Below are positions 11,701-18,781 of a stretch of DNA of 64,000 bases, one piece after another (the first letter of the stretch is position 1; each line of letters starts with the position of its first letter). This stretch comes from Limnobaculum parvum (GTDB lineage: Bacteria; Pseudomonadota; Gammaproteobacteria; Enterobacterales; Enterobacteriaceae), in NCBI RefSeq assembly GCF_003096015.2, contig NZ_CP029185.2, forward strand, positions 2,514,001 through 2,578,000, in the 5' to 3' direction. Below the pieces are notes generated by a model that saw nothing but the letters and a program-made list of their open reading frames with translations, had not been told where the DNA came from and did not search any database. The position numbers were made by a program, and so were the translations under genes.

Positions 11701-12818
11701 CTGTTTTCTTGTTTATCAAACAGAACAAAGCGACGATATTGGGTTGAGTTACCAATCAAAGAAAGATTAAAGCTGTCGGAGCCGGTCTCACCGCCTAATG
11801 CCAACAGATCGTTCCCACCGGCGGCATCAACAAAACCGGTAATGATTGAGCCCGGTTCCAGAATCAGGGTATCTGCGGTACCAGACCAAAACATCGCCCC
11901 TTGGCCCGATGTATTTTGGATGGTACCGGCATTACGCACGGTAATCGCCGCATTCGAGTTGATGGCCCAGTCAGAACCCCCAGCGGCCGTTGAAATCAAC
12001 CCTCGATTAATAATATTGGCAGTACCATACAATTGCATGGTTCGGGTGGTTGAACTAATGGTTCCACCCACTTCATTCGTGATATTAATGGTGCCGGCAT
12101 TGTTCCAGATGGCATAATTATTACCGGTAGAGATAGTGCCGTAGTTATCGATAGTGGTGTTGTTACCGGCAATGTTTAATGCCATACCGCTAGCCGAAGA
12201 GATGGTGGCGTCGGCACTATTATTAATAATATAAGTGCTTGTTCCCGTTAAGTTTAGCGTCTCACCATTAACCGAACTAATGGTGCCCGCATTATTCAGT
12301 ATTACGTTAGTGTTATTAACACTACTTTCAATCGTATTTGCTGAACCTGTAGCCGAGCTATTGATCAGCGACCCATTATTAATGATGGTATAGTTTCCGC
12401 TGGTTCTTAGCCCTATCAGATCGGCCGCTCCTGAACCACTGGGAACCGTTACACTTCCTTGGTTGGTTAATATCCAACTGGTATTCGTGGGACCGCTAAT
12501 TAGAATACCGGTATTGGTACCGCCAGAATAAACATAGCTACCACCGGAGTTAATGGTTAACGCCGTATTGTTGCCGGTATAGGTCAGTAATCCCGTAAAA
12601 CTGCTATCTAACGTTAAGGTACTTCCGGCGGTACTGATAGTACAGTTGCCCGTTTCCGGTGTCGTTACCGAACCGCCCGTGGCACCACAAGCAGCATCGG
12701 CAACGTTTGAGATAAGTCCCATCACCAGCAATGGAAAAGCGCGATATAAACTAACCACTAACGGAGAAAGTTTATACTCAGGATGACCAGTTTCTTTATT
12801 GATAAATAACGGTGCCAT
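1..12818 (-). CDS. Giant autotransporter-type adhesin, N-terminal part (C-terminus off the left edge)
   Basis: The minus-strand frame is open from the start codon to the window edge, giving at least about 4,270 residues. The N-terminus (MAPLFINKETGHPEYKLSPL) leads into a hydrophobic stretch ending near NVADA, a likely signal peptide. The rest is Gly/Thr/Ser/Asn-rich beta-helix passenger with recurring phrases such as GTGSLTKTGTGTLTLSG and INTYQGGSS, typical of passenger-associated transport repeats of type V secretion adhesins. From about 8736 down to 1 the passenger is organised in units of about 365 residues. No beta-barrel is in the window, so type Va secretion is inferred from the repeats. 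An in-frame ATG at 12833 is an alternative start; I prefer 12818 because a GGA lies about 10 bases upstream. It is expected at the cell surface as an adhesin or biofilm factor. Ligand unknown. Confidence 0.85.
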   Translation of the reverse strand, partial: MAPLFINKETGHPEYKLSPLVVSLYRAFPLLVMGLISNVADAACGATGGSVTTPETGNCTISTAGSTLTLDSSFTGLLTYTGNNTALTINSGGSYVYSGGTNTGILISGPTNTSWILTNQGSVTVPSGSGAADLIGLRTSGNYTIINNGSLINSSATGSANTIESSVNNTNVILNNAGTISSVNGETLNLTGTSTYIINNSADATISSASGMALNIAGNNTTIDNYGTISTGNNYAIWNNAGTINITNEVGGTISSTTRTMQLYGTANIINRGLISTAAGGSDWAINSNAAITVRNAGTIQNTSGQGAMFWSGTADTLILEPGSIITGFVDAAGGNDLLALGGETGSDSFNLSLIGNSTQYRRFVLFDKQENSSWTLTNTGTQNWTLSGGLLAIGSGAQLNGNIKNTTNNNVSLQLTGTLNASGNGTTAIQFDGTGQNALIIDSSAVLSGSNTSLVKNNGGTLTVTGQGSYTGLVNVSNSSGILQIGDNGSGTGGSISNNITDSGTVAFNRSDNYAYTGIISGTGALAQSGSGTTTLTNVQTLTGDTTINNGTLQAGIANMIANSSGLLINSGTFDLNGLNQTLKNLNGGTDGAITMGANNSTSLTVNNTASDVYSGTITGTGSLLKQNIGSLTLTGNVNLTGDVSSNIQVTGGSLLINGGNTVEDSSTQITNSSALTVSGAGSTLKSRVTTSVGASGAGILNVSNSGTVLTNTLSGTSSGQVNLDSGILKALASNNAFISGFSTTGLALLNGGGTVDSNGFDIATGNAFSGVGRLTKTGEGTFTLTGANTHSGGTNVSGGVLRLTNAGSIGSSAVSIDSAGTLFVDSPSSGNYQFNNSLTGNGILLVSLLDKTNTFQFGSGTGNLFAGTAQLGNSTFTLSGDNTVALTDATLQLDTGSTVIVDSGTQTIGGVIFNGGTLRFENLPTGVINADTLTLGSGTVAVSPDNIVNSTANILQQDEGADFRLITAGSVTGDVSGLTLTDLSNNPIADTANIQQGGDTVAIGSYAISLGNDASGLYTHYALTELQLLSGFTTTLSNDATTPSGADELHALITGDGDLAINASTSITLNNGGNSYTGNTYINGGTLILGADNVLGAGKSLWYRADNTSVDLNGKTHIVSLLTNNAAISGATLNINGGNLTLRGNTESVFAVGLIGSSGSVTIDNGNGTGLTLTGNNTYTGDMTINSGSSLTIAETGNYAGDITNNSNLIFTNSADLTYGGVISGSGTLEKNSGSTMLTLTGDNTFDGSTLINLGTLQVGSGGSSGSLTGNITNNDALIFNRLDDTTYSGVLSGSGSFTKLGAGSLTLSASGSAQGDITVNAGTLIFSQAGDFDANNLTTSSGTAITLNDNSTLNISGALTQSSGSTLNATLGVNEPVITADTAALDGTLNIAGIDSSITPSSASALANTTTTMIHTTGGITGNFSTINLSGAASEYDYLTIGGFRSSDGYDYDIGYGLTWLAGPALGDGTFTLTNSDDTFDVDVVLADQTGPFTSGWNGKNLTKEGDGTLLLSAVNTYTGATLIDGGTLQIGVENAFATSSRIEIGSGATLDLQHFDQQINNLLGRGHLNLGSAVLTINSVNDTGFIGDITGTGSLIKVGTNNLSLSGINSYSGGTEIQNGILTLYDMHSAGSGEIYNQSALTLTVDTDQTLINQLNGLGSLAKEGAGVVTLTGAGSSQGYINLNEGGLIFDQGDVFNTGYLSLNYNTSVGITANTSLNLSDRLALNNLTIMSVALGNVNPIVTANTATLGGILNITGIDDGITVAKASDLAATQKTIIHTLSSLTDDFLSVSLGGAASSVDYLTISAGVNGLDYNVGFGLTWLAGPAQGNGVFTLSDIADSFDVDMTLADQTGPFTSTWDGKTLTKQGLGLLQLSSVNTYTGSTLINAGTLQTGIANAFATSSDVNIAGNATLDMNGFAQQANNLAGSGHITLGSGVLTVNSSIDTLFSGDINGTGSLIKSGAGQLTLSGVNLYSGNTTISAGTLKATQSGALSSGSIANNGTLELNFSADNSLGNILSGGGSLVKTGTGNASLIGVGSSQGAVNVNEGALTLAQVGGFSATSLTTDTDAITYLGLDSSLNLSGALTQHSGATLDVTLGTINPLITAGSAVLDGVLNVTGLDTTEIPAQASELETARWNIIHTTSGITGDFSSVNLGGASSSVDYLTLAGHIVNGTDYSVGFGLTWLEGAALGNGIFTLADSNDNFNVDVVLADQTGPFTSGWDGKTLTKEGLGTLQLSSVNTYTGSTFINQGTLLTGVANAFASSSDVTVASGATLNLNSLAQQANNLSGTGHILLGTAALTANNSTATTFGGNIDGSGSLIKLGTGTLTLSGTNSYSNGTTIGEGTLKATQGDALGTSDITNNATLELDFASDSIVDNVLSGTGNLVKSGDGKATLTGVSSSQNNVAINAGTLTLSLGSVFSAGDLNTADGAIIDIAEGTTVDLSGALTQSSGAALNVALGSSADPIINADSATLDGILNVTGFTASVPTSASELTNSQYTILHTSAGITGDFSSVNLSGAASTVDYLTLAGKVVNGTDYDIGFGLTWMAGNALGNGTFTLTNLTDSFNVDVVLADQTGLFASNWDGKSLTKEGLGILQLSSANTYTGSTLINAGTLRAGIANAFATSGNVNIASNATLDLNSLAQQANDLGGTGHITLGSGILTTNSLSNTTFSGDISGTGSLIKTGTGILTLSGLSHYSGGTTINAGTLKATQGGVVGSGDIVNNSIFELDFVGNSTLDNVLIGSGNLIKTGGGNATLTGAGSAQGAINVNTGTLTLAQGDTFIASSLNTATGATTAITNDTQLNIGGALIQSDGANLNVVLGTLQPIITANTAALDGTLSISGFTTGAPASASELANTQRTVIHTTGGITGDFSSLDLGGAASSVDYLTLTGKVSGLDYNIGFGLTWEAGEALGDGTFTLANADDLFNVDVVLADQTGTFTSDWDGKSLTKAGLGTLQLSSVNTYTGSTLINAGTLQAGIADAFATSSDVTVASGATLDLNDFDQQANNLTGAGSILLGSAELTANNSANTAFSGVIEGTGSLTKTGTGTLTLSGINTYQGGSSLSSGNLIATQGSALGTGTVDNTALLELNFASDSTLSNVLSGTGSLTKSGTGTATLNGVGSTQGIILVDQGTLNFTQSGAFNGNSLTTADGASTSLAADASLNLSGALTQSASAILNVAIGNVQPAITAESAALSGTLNITGLTTEAPTNASDLTSTEFTVIHTTGTGGITGDFSSLDLGGAASSVDYLILAGRVVNNIDYNIGFGLTWEAGEALGDGTFTLANADDLFNVDVVLADQTGTFTSDWDGKSLTKAGLGTLQLSSVNTYTGSTLINAGTLQAGIADAFATSSDVTVASGATLDLNDFDQQANNLTGAGSILLGSAELTANNSANTAFSGVIEGTGSLTKTGTGTLTLSGINTYQGGSSLSSGNLIATQGSALGTGTVDNTALLELNFASDSTLSNVLSGTGSLTKSGTGTATLNGVGSTQGIILVDQGTLNFTQSGAFNGNSLTTADGASTSLAADASLNLSGALTQSASAILNVAIGNVQPAITAESAALSGTLNITGLTTEAPTNASDLTSTEFTVIHTTGTGGITGDFSSLDLGGAASSVDYLILAGRVVNNIDYNIGFGLTWEAGEALGNGTFTLATDDLFNVDVVLADQTGTFTSGWDGKSLTKAGLGTLQLSSVNTYTGSTLINAGTLQAGIADAFATSSDVTVASGATLDLNDFDQQANNLTGAGSILLGSAELTANNSANTAFSGVIEGTGSLTKTGTGTLTLSGINTYQGGSSLSSGKVIATQGSALGTGTVDNAALLELNFASDSTLSNVLSGTGSLTKSGTGTATLNGVGSTQGIIHVDQGTLNFAQSGAFNGNSLTTADGASTSLAADASLNLSGALTQNASAILNVAIGNVQPAITADSAALGGTLNITGLTTEAPTNASDLTSTEFTVIHTTGTGGITGDFTTVNLDGAASSVDYLILAGRVVNNADYNVGFGLTWEAGSPLGNGTFTLANADDLFNVDVVLADQTGTFTSDWDGKSLTKAGLGTLQLSSVNTYTGSSLINAGTLQAGIADAFATSSDVTVASGATLDLNDFDQQANNLTGAGSILLGSAELTANNSANTAFSGVIEGTGSLTKTGTGTLTLSGINTYQGGSSLSSGNLIATQGSALGTGTVDNTALLELNFASDSTLSNVLSGTGGLTKSGAGTATLNGVGSTQGIIHVDQGTLNFAQSGVFNGNSLTTADGASTSLVADASLNLSG

Positions 12819-12833
12819 ATTACAATATTCCAT

Positions 12834-13231
12834 TCAACTGACTTATAGCTATAAGTATTGTCCATTTCTTCAAAAATGAAATATTCACACACAAAATTAC
12901 ATCTTTTTCTCAATTGTAAAATAGTTAAAAAACCTTTCTCACCGATAAATATAAAATTAATTAAACCATAGCTAATTCAATAAATTATAAAAAACACCCC
13001 ACCTTCAAACACACCTTTAAAAAATAAATAAGCATTTTTAAAAAATAGAAAATGGAGTCATTCAATAAAAAACACCCATTAAATAAAATAAAAAAATTAG
13101 AATTAATACAATGCACTTAATCCAATGAAAACAACAACATAAAAACCATTAAATGAAAATAAATACAACATATTTGATTTGGATTTGATTGTCTAATTTA
13201 ATCAAAACCCCATACAAATTATCAAAATATA
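12834..13231. other. AT-rich gap upstream of the adhesin gene, no gene seen
   Basis: About 400 very AT-rich bases separate the adhesin start from the malT terminator. No convincing reading frame, RNA gene or repeat is visible. It presumably carries the adhesin promoter on the minus strand, but I cannot pick a -35/-10 pair with confidence. The strong AT richness would suit H-NS-type silencing, which is inference only. Confidence 0.5.
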
Positions 13232-13271
13232 TAAAAGAAAAGGCTCATCAATCGTGAATTGACGAGCCTTC
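13232..13271 (-). terminator. Rho-independent terminator of malT
   Basis: Read on the minus strand just after the malT stop, a 13-bp stem (AAGGCTCGTCAAT pairing with ATTGATGAGCCTT, one G-U pair) with a 5-base loop is followed by a T-rich run (TTTTCTTTTAT). Confidence 0.8.
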
Positions 13272-13291
13272 TGACTAAAAAAGACCTTTGG

Positions 13292-16000
13292 CTATGTGTT
13301 ATAGCCCATCATTTCCAGCAGTTGCTGGGCCTGTTGTATGGCTTCCTGACGGTGAGTAACGCCGATTTTCTGATACAAATTACGGATATGGGTTTTGATA
13401 GTGGTAGAAGCAACGCCCAGTTCTCCCGCGATTTGATCGTTACTGTAACCGGAATAGATTAGCCCTAGAACCTGCCACTCGCGATGGGTTAACTGACTGG
13501 TGCGAATCAGCTCAGGCGTTTGGGCATTATTCAGCAGTTGATGAACAAAGTTCTCATCAAAATGGGCAAACTTATGCCGATAATGCTGATTAAGCTCGCG
13601 TAAAATACGCTGAGCATGGTGTTGATTCTGTTCAGATAAGCTATTTAGCTGCAATAGCTGGCGCAATTGCTGGGCCATACTTTCGCCTTCAATGACGAAG
13701 TTGCTAATAAGGCCGGTACGATAGGCCAGCGTCAGCGCTTCAATCAGCATCTGCTGCGCCTCACCCTTCTGCCCTTTATGCCAGTAAAGCATATTGCAGA
13801 GTATCAGATTACGCCCCAGCTCACTGACCAACTGTAGCTGCCGCGCACTCTTAATGATATCCAGCAGGATGACTTCCGCTTCATCATACAAACCTAGCAA
13901 CAACTGAGCCCGTATAATATTGCGCCATTGCCCATGTTGAAAATGATTGTAGGCTCCGGTCGGCCGTTGAGTCCGATGTAGCCAACTGGCAGCGGCGGCC
14001 CGGTCATCCGTCATTTGCCAATAAATTACTCGCGGTTTATCGGCATTAGTTTGCCAGTCGCTGTGGTACTGAGCATTACTTAGCAGGTTTTCACAGCGAT
14101 AGAGATAATGACGGGCATTATCCAAATTGCCGCGAGCTAAAAAGCATTTAGCCAGCAGCGCCAGACACTGTAACTGCTGCTGCCCATTGTCTAAAATTTC
14201 TATTCCTTTGCGAGTAGCCAGTTCAGCCTCATCAAGGCGCGACCACTGCCATAATAGCTGAGCACGTAAACGCAGCAGAAACTCATGCATTGGTAACTGT
14301 TGTAGGTTGAACTCATCCACCAGCACAAAGGCTTTTTCCTGTATTTCATAAGCCGCTTGTACAAAACCTTGAGCCAACAGAATTTCACTCTGTTGCAGCA
14401 GCGCCCAGAGCGCGTAGTGATAAATTTCAAAGTGACGGGCCATCTGCTCGGTTTGCTGCATCATACTGAGCGCTTCGATTAGATTACCTTTGCAGTGCAT
14501 CACTTCGCCAATCACCGATGTGGCAACAATTCGCCCGTAATAGCTGTCCGGCGCTAGATTTTCAATCGCTGTCATAGCCAGCATTTCCGCTTCATCTAGC
14601 GCTTCAGAATTAATGGCGATTTGTGCGCGCAAAACGTCAAATTCGGCGTATAACCAAGGTTCAATCTCTATTTGTTTTGCTGCGATCTCTTTTTCTGCTT
14701 TAGTGAGTAGCAGATTGACTTCCGCATGGCGATGTTGACTCTGAGCCAACCAAGCCTGTAGCAAAATGAGTTTCGGTTTCTCTATCAGATAATCGTAAGG
14801 TAGTGCACTAATGCACTCTTCCAGTAGTTCCAGCTCACCGTGATTAAACAGTGACCAAGCGTGCTGTAGCAAAATATCCCGCAGTAATTCAAGGTTATTC
14901 GCGCTTAGGGCGTGATAAATGGCCTCAGCGGAATAGCCCATGTTCAGCCACCCTTCGGCTGCCGCTTTGTGGATTTCAGGAAGCGCCTGAGCCAGTTCAT
15001 TTTGACTGCGCTGATGTAAAAAACTGGCAAACAGAGGGTGAAAACTGAACCACTCTCCCCGATTGTCCATGCGCTGAATAAACAGCCCCTGACGCTCCGT
15101 CTCTTCGAGTCGCGCCTGACTTCGGTCTTCACCCGTGATACAAGTAATCAGCTCCGCATTCATCGAACGTAACACCGAACAACGTAGTAGAAATGAACGC
15201 GTTACTGCATCGGTACGATCGAGCACTTCATCAACCAAATAATCATACAGATAGCGAACATTAAGCCCAGAAAGGCGTTTTGTTGACGGCTTAACCGATT
15301 TCCCCGATTGGTGAGTGGAAAGCGCAATTAATTGCAGCGCCGTTGCCCAACCGGCTACTTCATCGCACAATCGGTGCGACTCTTCCACCGATACTGGCGT
15401 TTCAAGACGGCAATCAAAAAAATCTTTCGCTTCATCATGCGTAAACGCCAGATGCTGGCTATCAATCTCTAGCAGTTGGCCATGTACCCGTAATTTCGCA
15501 ACACCCAGTGAAGGAAGATTGCGCGACAAAATCACCAGCGTGAGATTTTCTGGCTGATGTTGTAAAAAGAAACGCATGCCATCATGAATAACGTCATTGG
15601 TAATCAGGTGATAGTCATCAATAACCAGATACAACGGCTGCCGCCATTCAGATAACTCAACAAACAGCTGAGAAAACAGTGCGGTAATACTGGTGTATTG
15701 GTGCTTTTGCGTTAAGGTTTCGCTTTTCTCACAGTGCCCATTGGTAGCCTGTTGCACTGCGGAAACTAAATAGCTGGCAAAGCGTTGTGGTTGATTATCG
15801 CTTTCATCCAATGAATACCACCCCAAATAAGGCATTTCAGAAGCCCATTGGGTTATCATCGTGGTTTTTCCATAACCTGCCGGGCTCGTTACCAGTATCA
15901 AGCGATAGTCGAATGCATTGGACAATTTATTCAGTAAACGGTGACGTATCACTACGTGGGATTGTCTAACTGGACGGCTTAACTTCGATGGAATTAGCAT
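13292..16000 (-). CDS. malT: MalT, ATP- and maltotriose-dependent activator of the maltose regulon
   Basis: At 902 residues it matches the length of E. coli MalT (901) and starts with the same MLIPSKLSRPVR. It is a STAND-class regulator. The Walker A SPAGYGKTT is at residues 39-47 and the Walker B LYLVIDDY at about 123-130. A long TPR-like sensor region follows, then a C-terminal LuxR-type helix-turn-helix from about residue 835 (LTHREWQVLGLIYSGYSNDQ). With ATP and maltotriose MalT oligomerises and activates the mal promoters together with CRP. It is divergent from malPQ, as in E. coli, and every known MalT target operon of the core regulon lies within the next 14 kb. Confidence 0.98.
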   Translation of the reverse strand: MLIPSKLSRPVRQSHVVIRHRLLNKLSNAFDYRLILVTSPAGYGKTTMITQWASEMPYLGWYSLDESDNQPQRFASYLVSAVQQATNGHCEKSETLTQKHQYTSITALFSQLFVELSEWRQPLYLVIDDYHLITNDVIHDGMRFFLQHQPENLTLVILSRNLPSLGVAKLRVHGQLLEIDSQHLAFTHDEAKDFFDCRLETPVSVEESHRLCDEVAGWATALQLIALSTHQSGKSVKPSTKRLSGLNVRYLYDYLVDEVLDRTDAVTRSFLLRCSVLRSMNAELITCITGEDRSQARLEETERQGLFIQRMDNRGEWFSFHPLFASFLHQRSQNELAQALPEIHKAAAEGWLNMGYSAEAIYHALSANNLELLRDILLQHAWSLFNHGELELLEECISALPYDYLIEKPKLILLQAWLAQSQHRHAEVNLLLTKAEKEIAAKQIEIEPWLYAEFDVLRAQIAINSEALDEAEMLAMTAIENLAPDSYYGRIVATSVIGEVMHCKGNLIEALSMMQQTEQMARHFEIYHYALWALLQQSEILLAQGFVQAAYEIQEKAFVLVDEFNLQQLPMHEFLLRLRAQLLWQWSRLDEAELATRKGIEILDNGQQQLQCLALLAKCFLARGNLDNARHYLYRCENLLSNAQYHSDWQTNADKPRVIYWQMTDDRAAAASWLHRTQRPTGAYNHFQHGQWRNIIRAQLLLGLYDEAEVILLDIIKSARQLQLVSELGRNLILCNMLYWHKGQKGEAQQMLIEALTLAYRTGLISNFVIEGESMAQQLRQLLQLNSLSEQNQHHAQRILRELNQHYRHKFAHFDENFVHQLLNNAQTPELIRTSQLTHREWQVLGLIYSGYSNDQIAGELGVASTTIKTHIRNLYQKIGVTHRQEAIQQAQQLLEMMGYNT

Positions 16001-16377
16001 ATAATCAGACTCGCATCTTAATTTATATATTTAAATACAATTAGTTATAGCACAGATAATTTACTTTGCACGCCAGCCCAATACATCTGACTGTATCTCA
16101 ATTTAACCCTAACCTGAGGTTATATGAACAAGCCCGGAGTCACAGTTCCAACTTTCTGTTTTGATGCCTGTCTGATATTAGTCGCATACTCTATTTTTAT
16201 CCGCCCCCTAATCGATAATTTTGTCCCTGAGAGAATAAAAATCACCGTATGAATATGGTCCGGCTACGCCCCTCTCCTCCTCCCTAACTAATCCCCCTCG
16301 GGATGATGCTCTCCACCTGCATCAATGACAGCATGAGCACGACTCTATAATTAACAAAATCAGAGGCCCTACCTACT
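16001..16377. promoter_or_regulatory. malT-malPQ divergent control region
   Basis: This 377-bp gap separates the divergent malT and malPQ. Upstream of malP there is a perfect -10 hexamer TATAAT at 16346-16351 and no good -35, as expected for an activator-dependent promoter. Candidate MalT boxes (consensus GGGGA[T/G]GAGG) are GGGATGATGC at 16300-16309 and, on the complementary strand, the GGGAGGAGG-type stretch at about 16271-16285. No convincing CRP palindrome for malT was found. Box assignments are inference from partial matches. Confidence 0.6.
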
Positions 16378-18771
16378 ATGCAAACATTTAATACCGCGCA
16401 GTTTCATGACAGTCTGGCCCGTCAATGGCGAAGCTTTGGTCTGCAATCCGCGCAACAGATGACTCAACACCAATGGTGGCAAGCGCTCAGCCGAACATTA
16501 AACGAATTACTGCCGCTGCAAGCTACCGCTCCGAATACTCAGCAACGGCAAGTTAACTATATCTCGATGGAATTTTTGATTGGTCGATTAACCGGTAATA
16601 ACCTGCTCAACCTCGGGCTATATCAACAGATAAAAACCGCGCTGGCCGACTATCACGTTGACCTCACCGATCTATTAGAGCAGGAAGTCGATCCTGCACT
16701 GGGTAACGGCGGCTTGGGTCGTCTGGCTGCCTGTTTTCTGGACTCAATGGCAACAATTGGTCAATCGGCCATTAGCTATGGTTTGAATTATCAATATGGC
16801 TTGTTCCGTCAGTCATTCAAGCAAGGACACCAGCATGAGTCCCCTGATAATTGGATGCGTGAACACTATCCTTGGTTTACCCGTAATGAGACGCTAAATG
16901 TACCGGTTAACTTTGGCGGCAAGCTGGTTAAAAATGCCCAAGGCGTTGAACGCTGGGAACCCGCTTTAACGCTGGTGGGTGAAGCTTGGGATCTGCCGGT
17001 GGTGGGTTATCAAAATGGGGTGGTTCAAACTTTAAGATTATGGCAATCCACCCACAGCACACCTTTCGACCTCACGCTGTTTAATGATGGTAAATTCCTT
17101 CAGTCGGAGCGACTGGGTATTGAAGCGGCAAAACTGACCAAAGTTCTCTATCCAAATGATAATCATACTGCGGGTAAACGCCTGCGTCTGATGCAGCAAT
17201 ATTTCCAGTGCGCCTGTTCTGTGGCGGATATTTTGCGTCGTCACCATCTAGCAGGACATAAAATTGAACAGTTGGCGGACTATCAAGTCATCCAATTAAA
17301 TGATACTCACCCCACAATCGCCATTCCTGAACTGATGCGTATTCTGCTGGACGAGCATCAGATGAGCTGGGATAAAGCTTGGGCTATCGTCAGCAAAACC
17401 TTTGCTTACACCAACCATACCCTGATGCCGGAAGCCCTCGAGTGCTGGAGTGCTTCACTGATGCAAAGTCTGCTGCCGCGCCACTTTGCCATTATTAAGC
17501 AAATTGATGCTCACTTTAAACCGCTGGTAGAGAAAACTTGGCCAAAAGATAAAGCCGTATGGGAAAAACTCTGTGTGGTTCATAACCGTCAGGTACGCAT
17601 GGGCAACCTGTGTGTTATCGGTGGTTCTGCGGTGAATGGCGTTGCCGCCCTGCACTCCGAGCTAGTGGTGAAAGACCTGTTTCCTGAATATAACCAGCTA
17701 TGGCCAAACAAATTCCATAACGTGACCAATGGCATCACGCCACGCCGCTGGTTAAAACAGTGTAATCCCGCGTTGGCATCACTGGTTGATGACGCCATTG
17801 GTACCGGTTGGGTAACGGATTTAGACCAGTTGAAAAAGCTGGAGCCTTTTATTGGCGATGCCGCTTTCCGTCAACGCTATCAGCAAATCAAAGATGACAA
17901 TAAACAATATCTGGCGCGCTATGTGAAGCAGGTTACCGGCCTGATCATTAACCCTGATGCCATATTTGACGTACAGATAAAGCGGTTGCATGAATACAAA
18001 CGCCAGCACCTTAATCTGTTGCATATTCTTTCTCTTTATCGCCAATTACGGGATAACCCATCGCTGGATATTCCACCGAGAGTATTTATTTTTGCCGCAA
18101 AAGCCGCTCCGGGATATTACTTAGCAAAAAATATTATTTATGCCATTAATTGCGTGGCGGAAAAAATCAATAACGACCCGCTGGTTAACCAGAAGCTACA
18201 AGTGGTATTTATTCCTGACTATAAAGTATCGGTCGCTGAGTTGATTATCCCTGCCGCCGACGTGTCTGAGCAGATCTCTACTGCGGGTAAAGAAGCATCA
18301 GGTACCGGTAATATGAAGCTGGCACTGAACGGGGCGCTAACCATTGGTACACTGGATGGCGCTAACGTAGAAATTGCCCAAGAAGTCGGGAACGAAAATA
18401 TCTTTATTTTTGGTCATACCGTTGAGCAGGTTAATGCCTTAAAAGCCTCTGGCTATGACCCGCTGAAGTGGCGTAAGAAGGATAAGCATCTGGATGAGAT
18501 TCTGAAAGAACTTTCCAGCGGCATCTTCACTCAGGGGAATAAACATGCCTTCGATCTGATGCTAAACAGTCTGGGCAGCGGCGGCGATCCGTATCTGGTT
18601 CTGGCTGATTTCGCAGACTACTGCGAGGCACAGAAACGTATGGGTGAGCACTTTATCGATCGCGACCTCTGGACGAGAACGACGATTCTGAATACCGCTC
18701 GTGTTGGTATGTTCAGTTCTGACCGTTCTATCCGTGACTATCAGCAGCGTATTTGGCAACGCAAAGCATAA
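16378..18771 (+). CDS. malP: Maltodextrin phosphorylase
   Basis: The product has 797 residues, the same as E. coli MalP, and belongs to the GT35 glycogen/starch phosphorylase family. It releases glucose-1-phosphate from maltodextrins in the cytoplasm with pyridoxal phosphate. Family signatures are visible: EVDPALGNGGLGRLAACFLD near residue 105, RLHEYKRQHLN near 535, and the cofactor-lysine motif EASGTGNMKLALNG near residue 640. It is the first gene of malPQ, 10 bases before malQ. Expression is likely MalT-dependent from the -10 element at 16346. Confidence 0.98.
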   Translation: MQTFNTAQFHDSLARQWRSFGLQSAQQMTQHQWWQALSRTLNELLPLQATAPNTQQRQVNYISMEFLIGRLTGNNLLNLGLYQQIKTALADYHVDLTDLLEQEVDPALGNGGLGRLAACFLDSMATIGQSAISYGLNYQYGLFRQSFKQGHQHESPDNWMREHYPWFTRNETLNVPVNFGGKLVKNAQGVERWEPALTLVGEAWDLPVVGYQNGVVQTLRLWQSTHSTPFDLTLFNDGKFLQSERLGIEAAKLTKVLYPNDNHTAGKRLRLMQQYFQCACSVADILRRHHLAGHKIEQLADYQVIQLNDTHPTIAIPELMRILLDEHQMSWDKAWAIVSKTFAYTNHTLMPEALECWSASLMQSLLPRHFAIIKQIDAHFKPLVEKTWPKDKAVWEKLCVVHNRQVRMGNLCVIGGSAVNGVAALHSELVVKDLFPEYNQLWPNKFHNVTNGITPRRWLKQCNPALASLVDDAIGTGWVTDLDQLKKLEPFIGDAAFRQRYQQIKDDNKQYLARYVKQVTGLIINPDAIFDVQIKRLHEYKRQHLNLLHILSLYRQLRDNPSLDIPPRVFIFAAKAAPGYYLAKNIIYAINCVAEKINNDPLVNQKLQVVFIPDYKVSVAELIIPAADVSEQISTAGKEASGTGNMKLALNGALTIGTLDGANVEIAQEVGNENIFIFGHTVEQVNALKASGYDPLKWRKKDKHLDEILKELSSGIFTQGNKHAFDLMLNSLGSGGDPYLVLADFADYCEAQKRMGEHFIDRDLWTRTTILNTARVGMFSSDRSIRDYQQRIWQRKA

Positions 18772-18781
18772 GCAGGTATGT

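Noticed and set aside
337..12117. Many plus-strand reading frames of 60-190 codons across the adhesin region, including a repeated 93-codon frame
   Set aside because: They run opposite to one continuous minus-strand frame, recur at the adhesin repeat period, and are Leu/Pro/Val-rich complements of Gly/Thr/Asn repeats. They are shadows.
18701..18781. Upstream ATG for malQ at 18701
   Set aside because: It lies inside malP in another frame and adds residues absent from MalQ; the ATG at 18782 has a ribosome site and matches the family.
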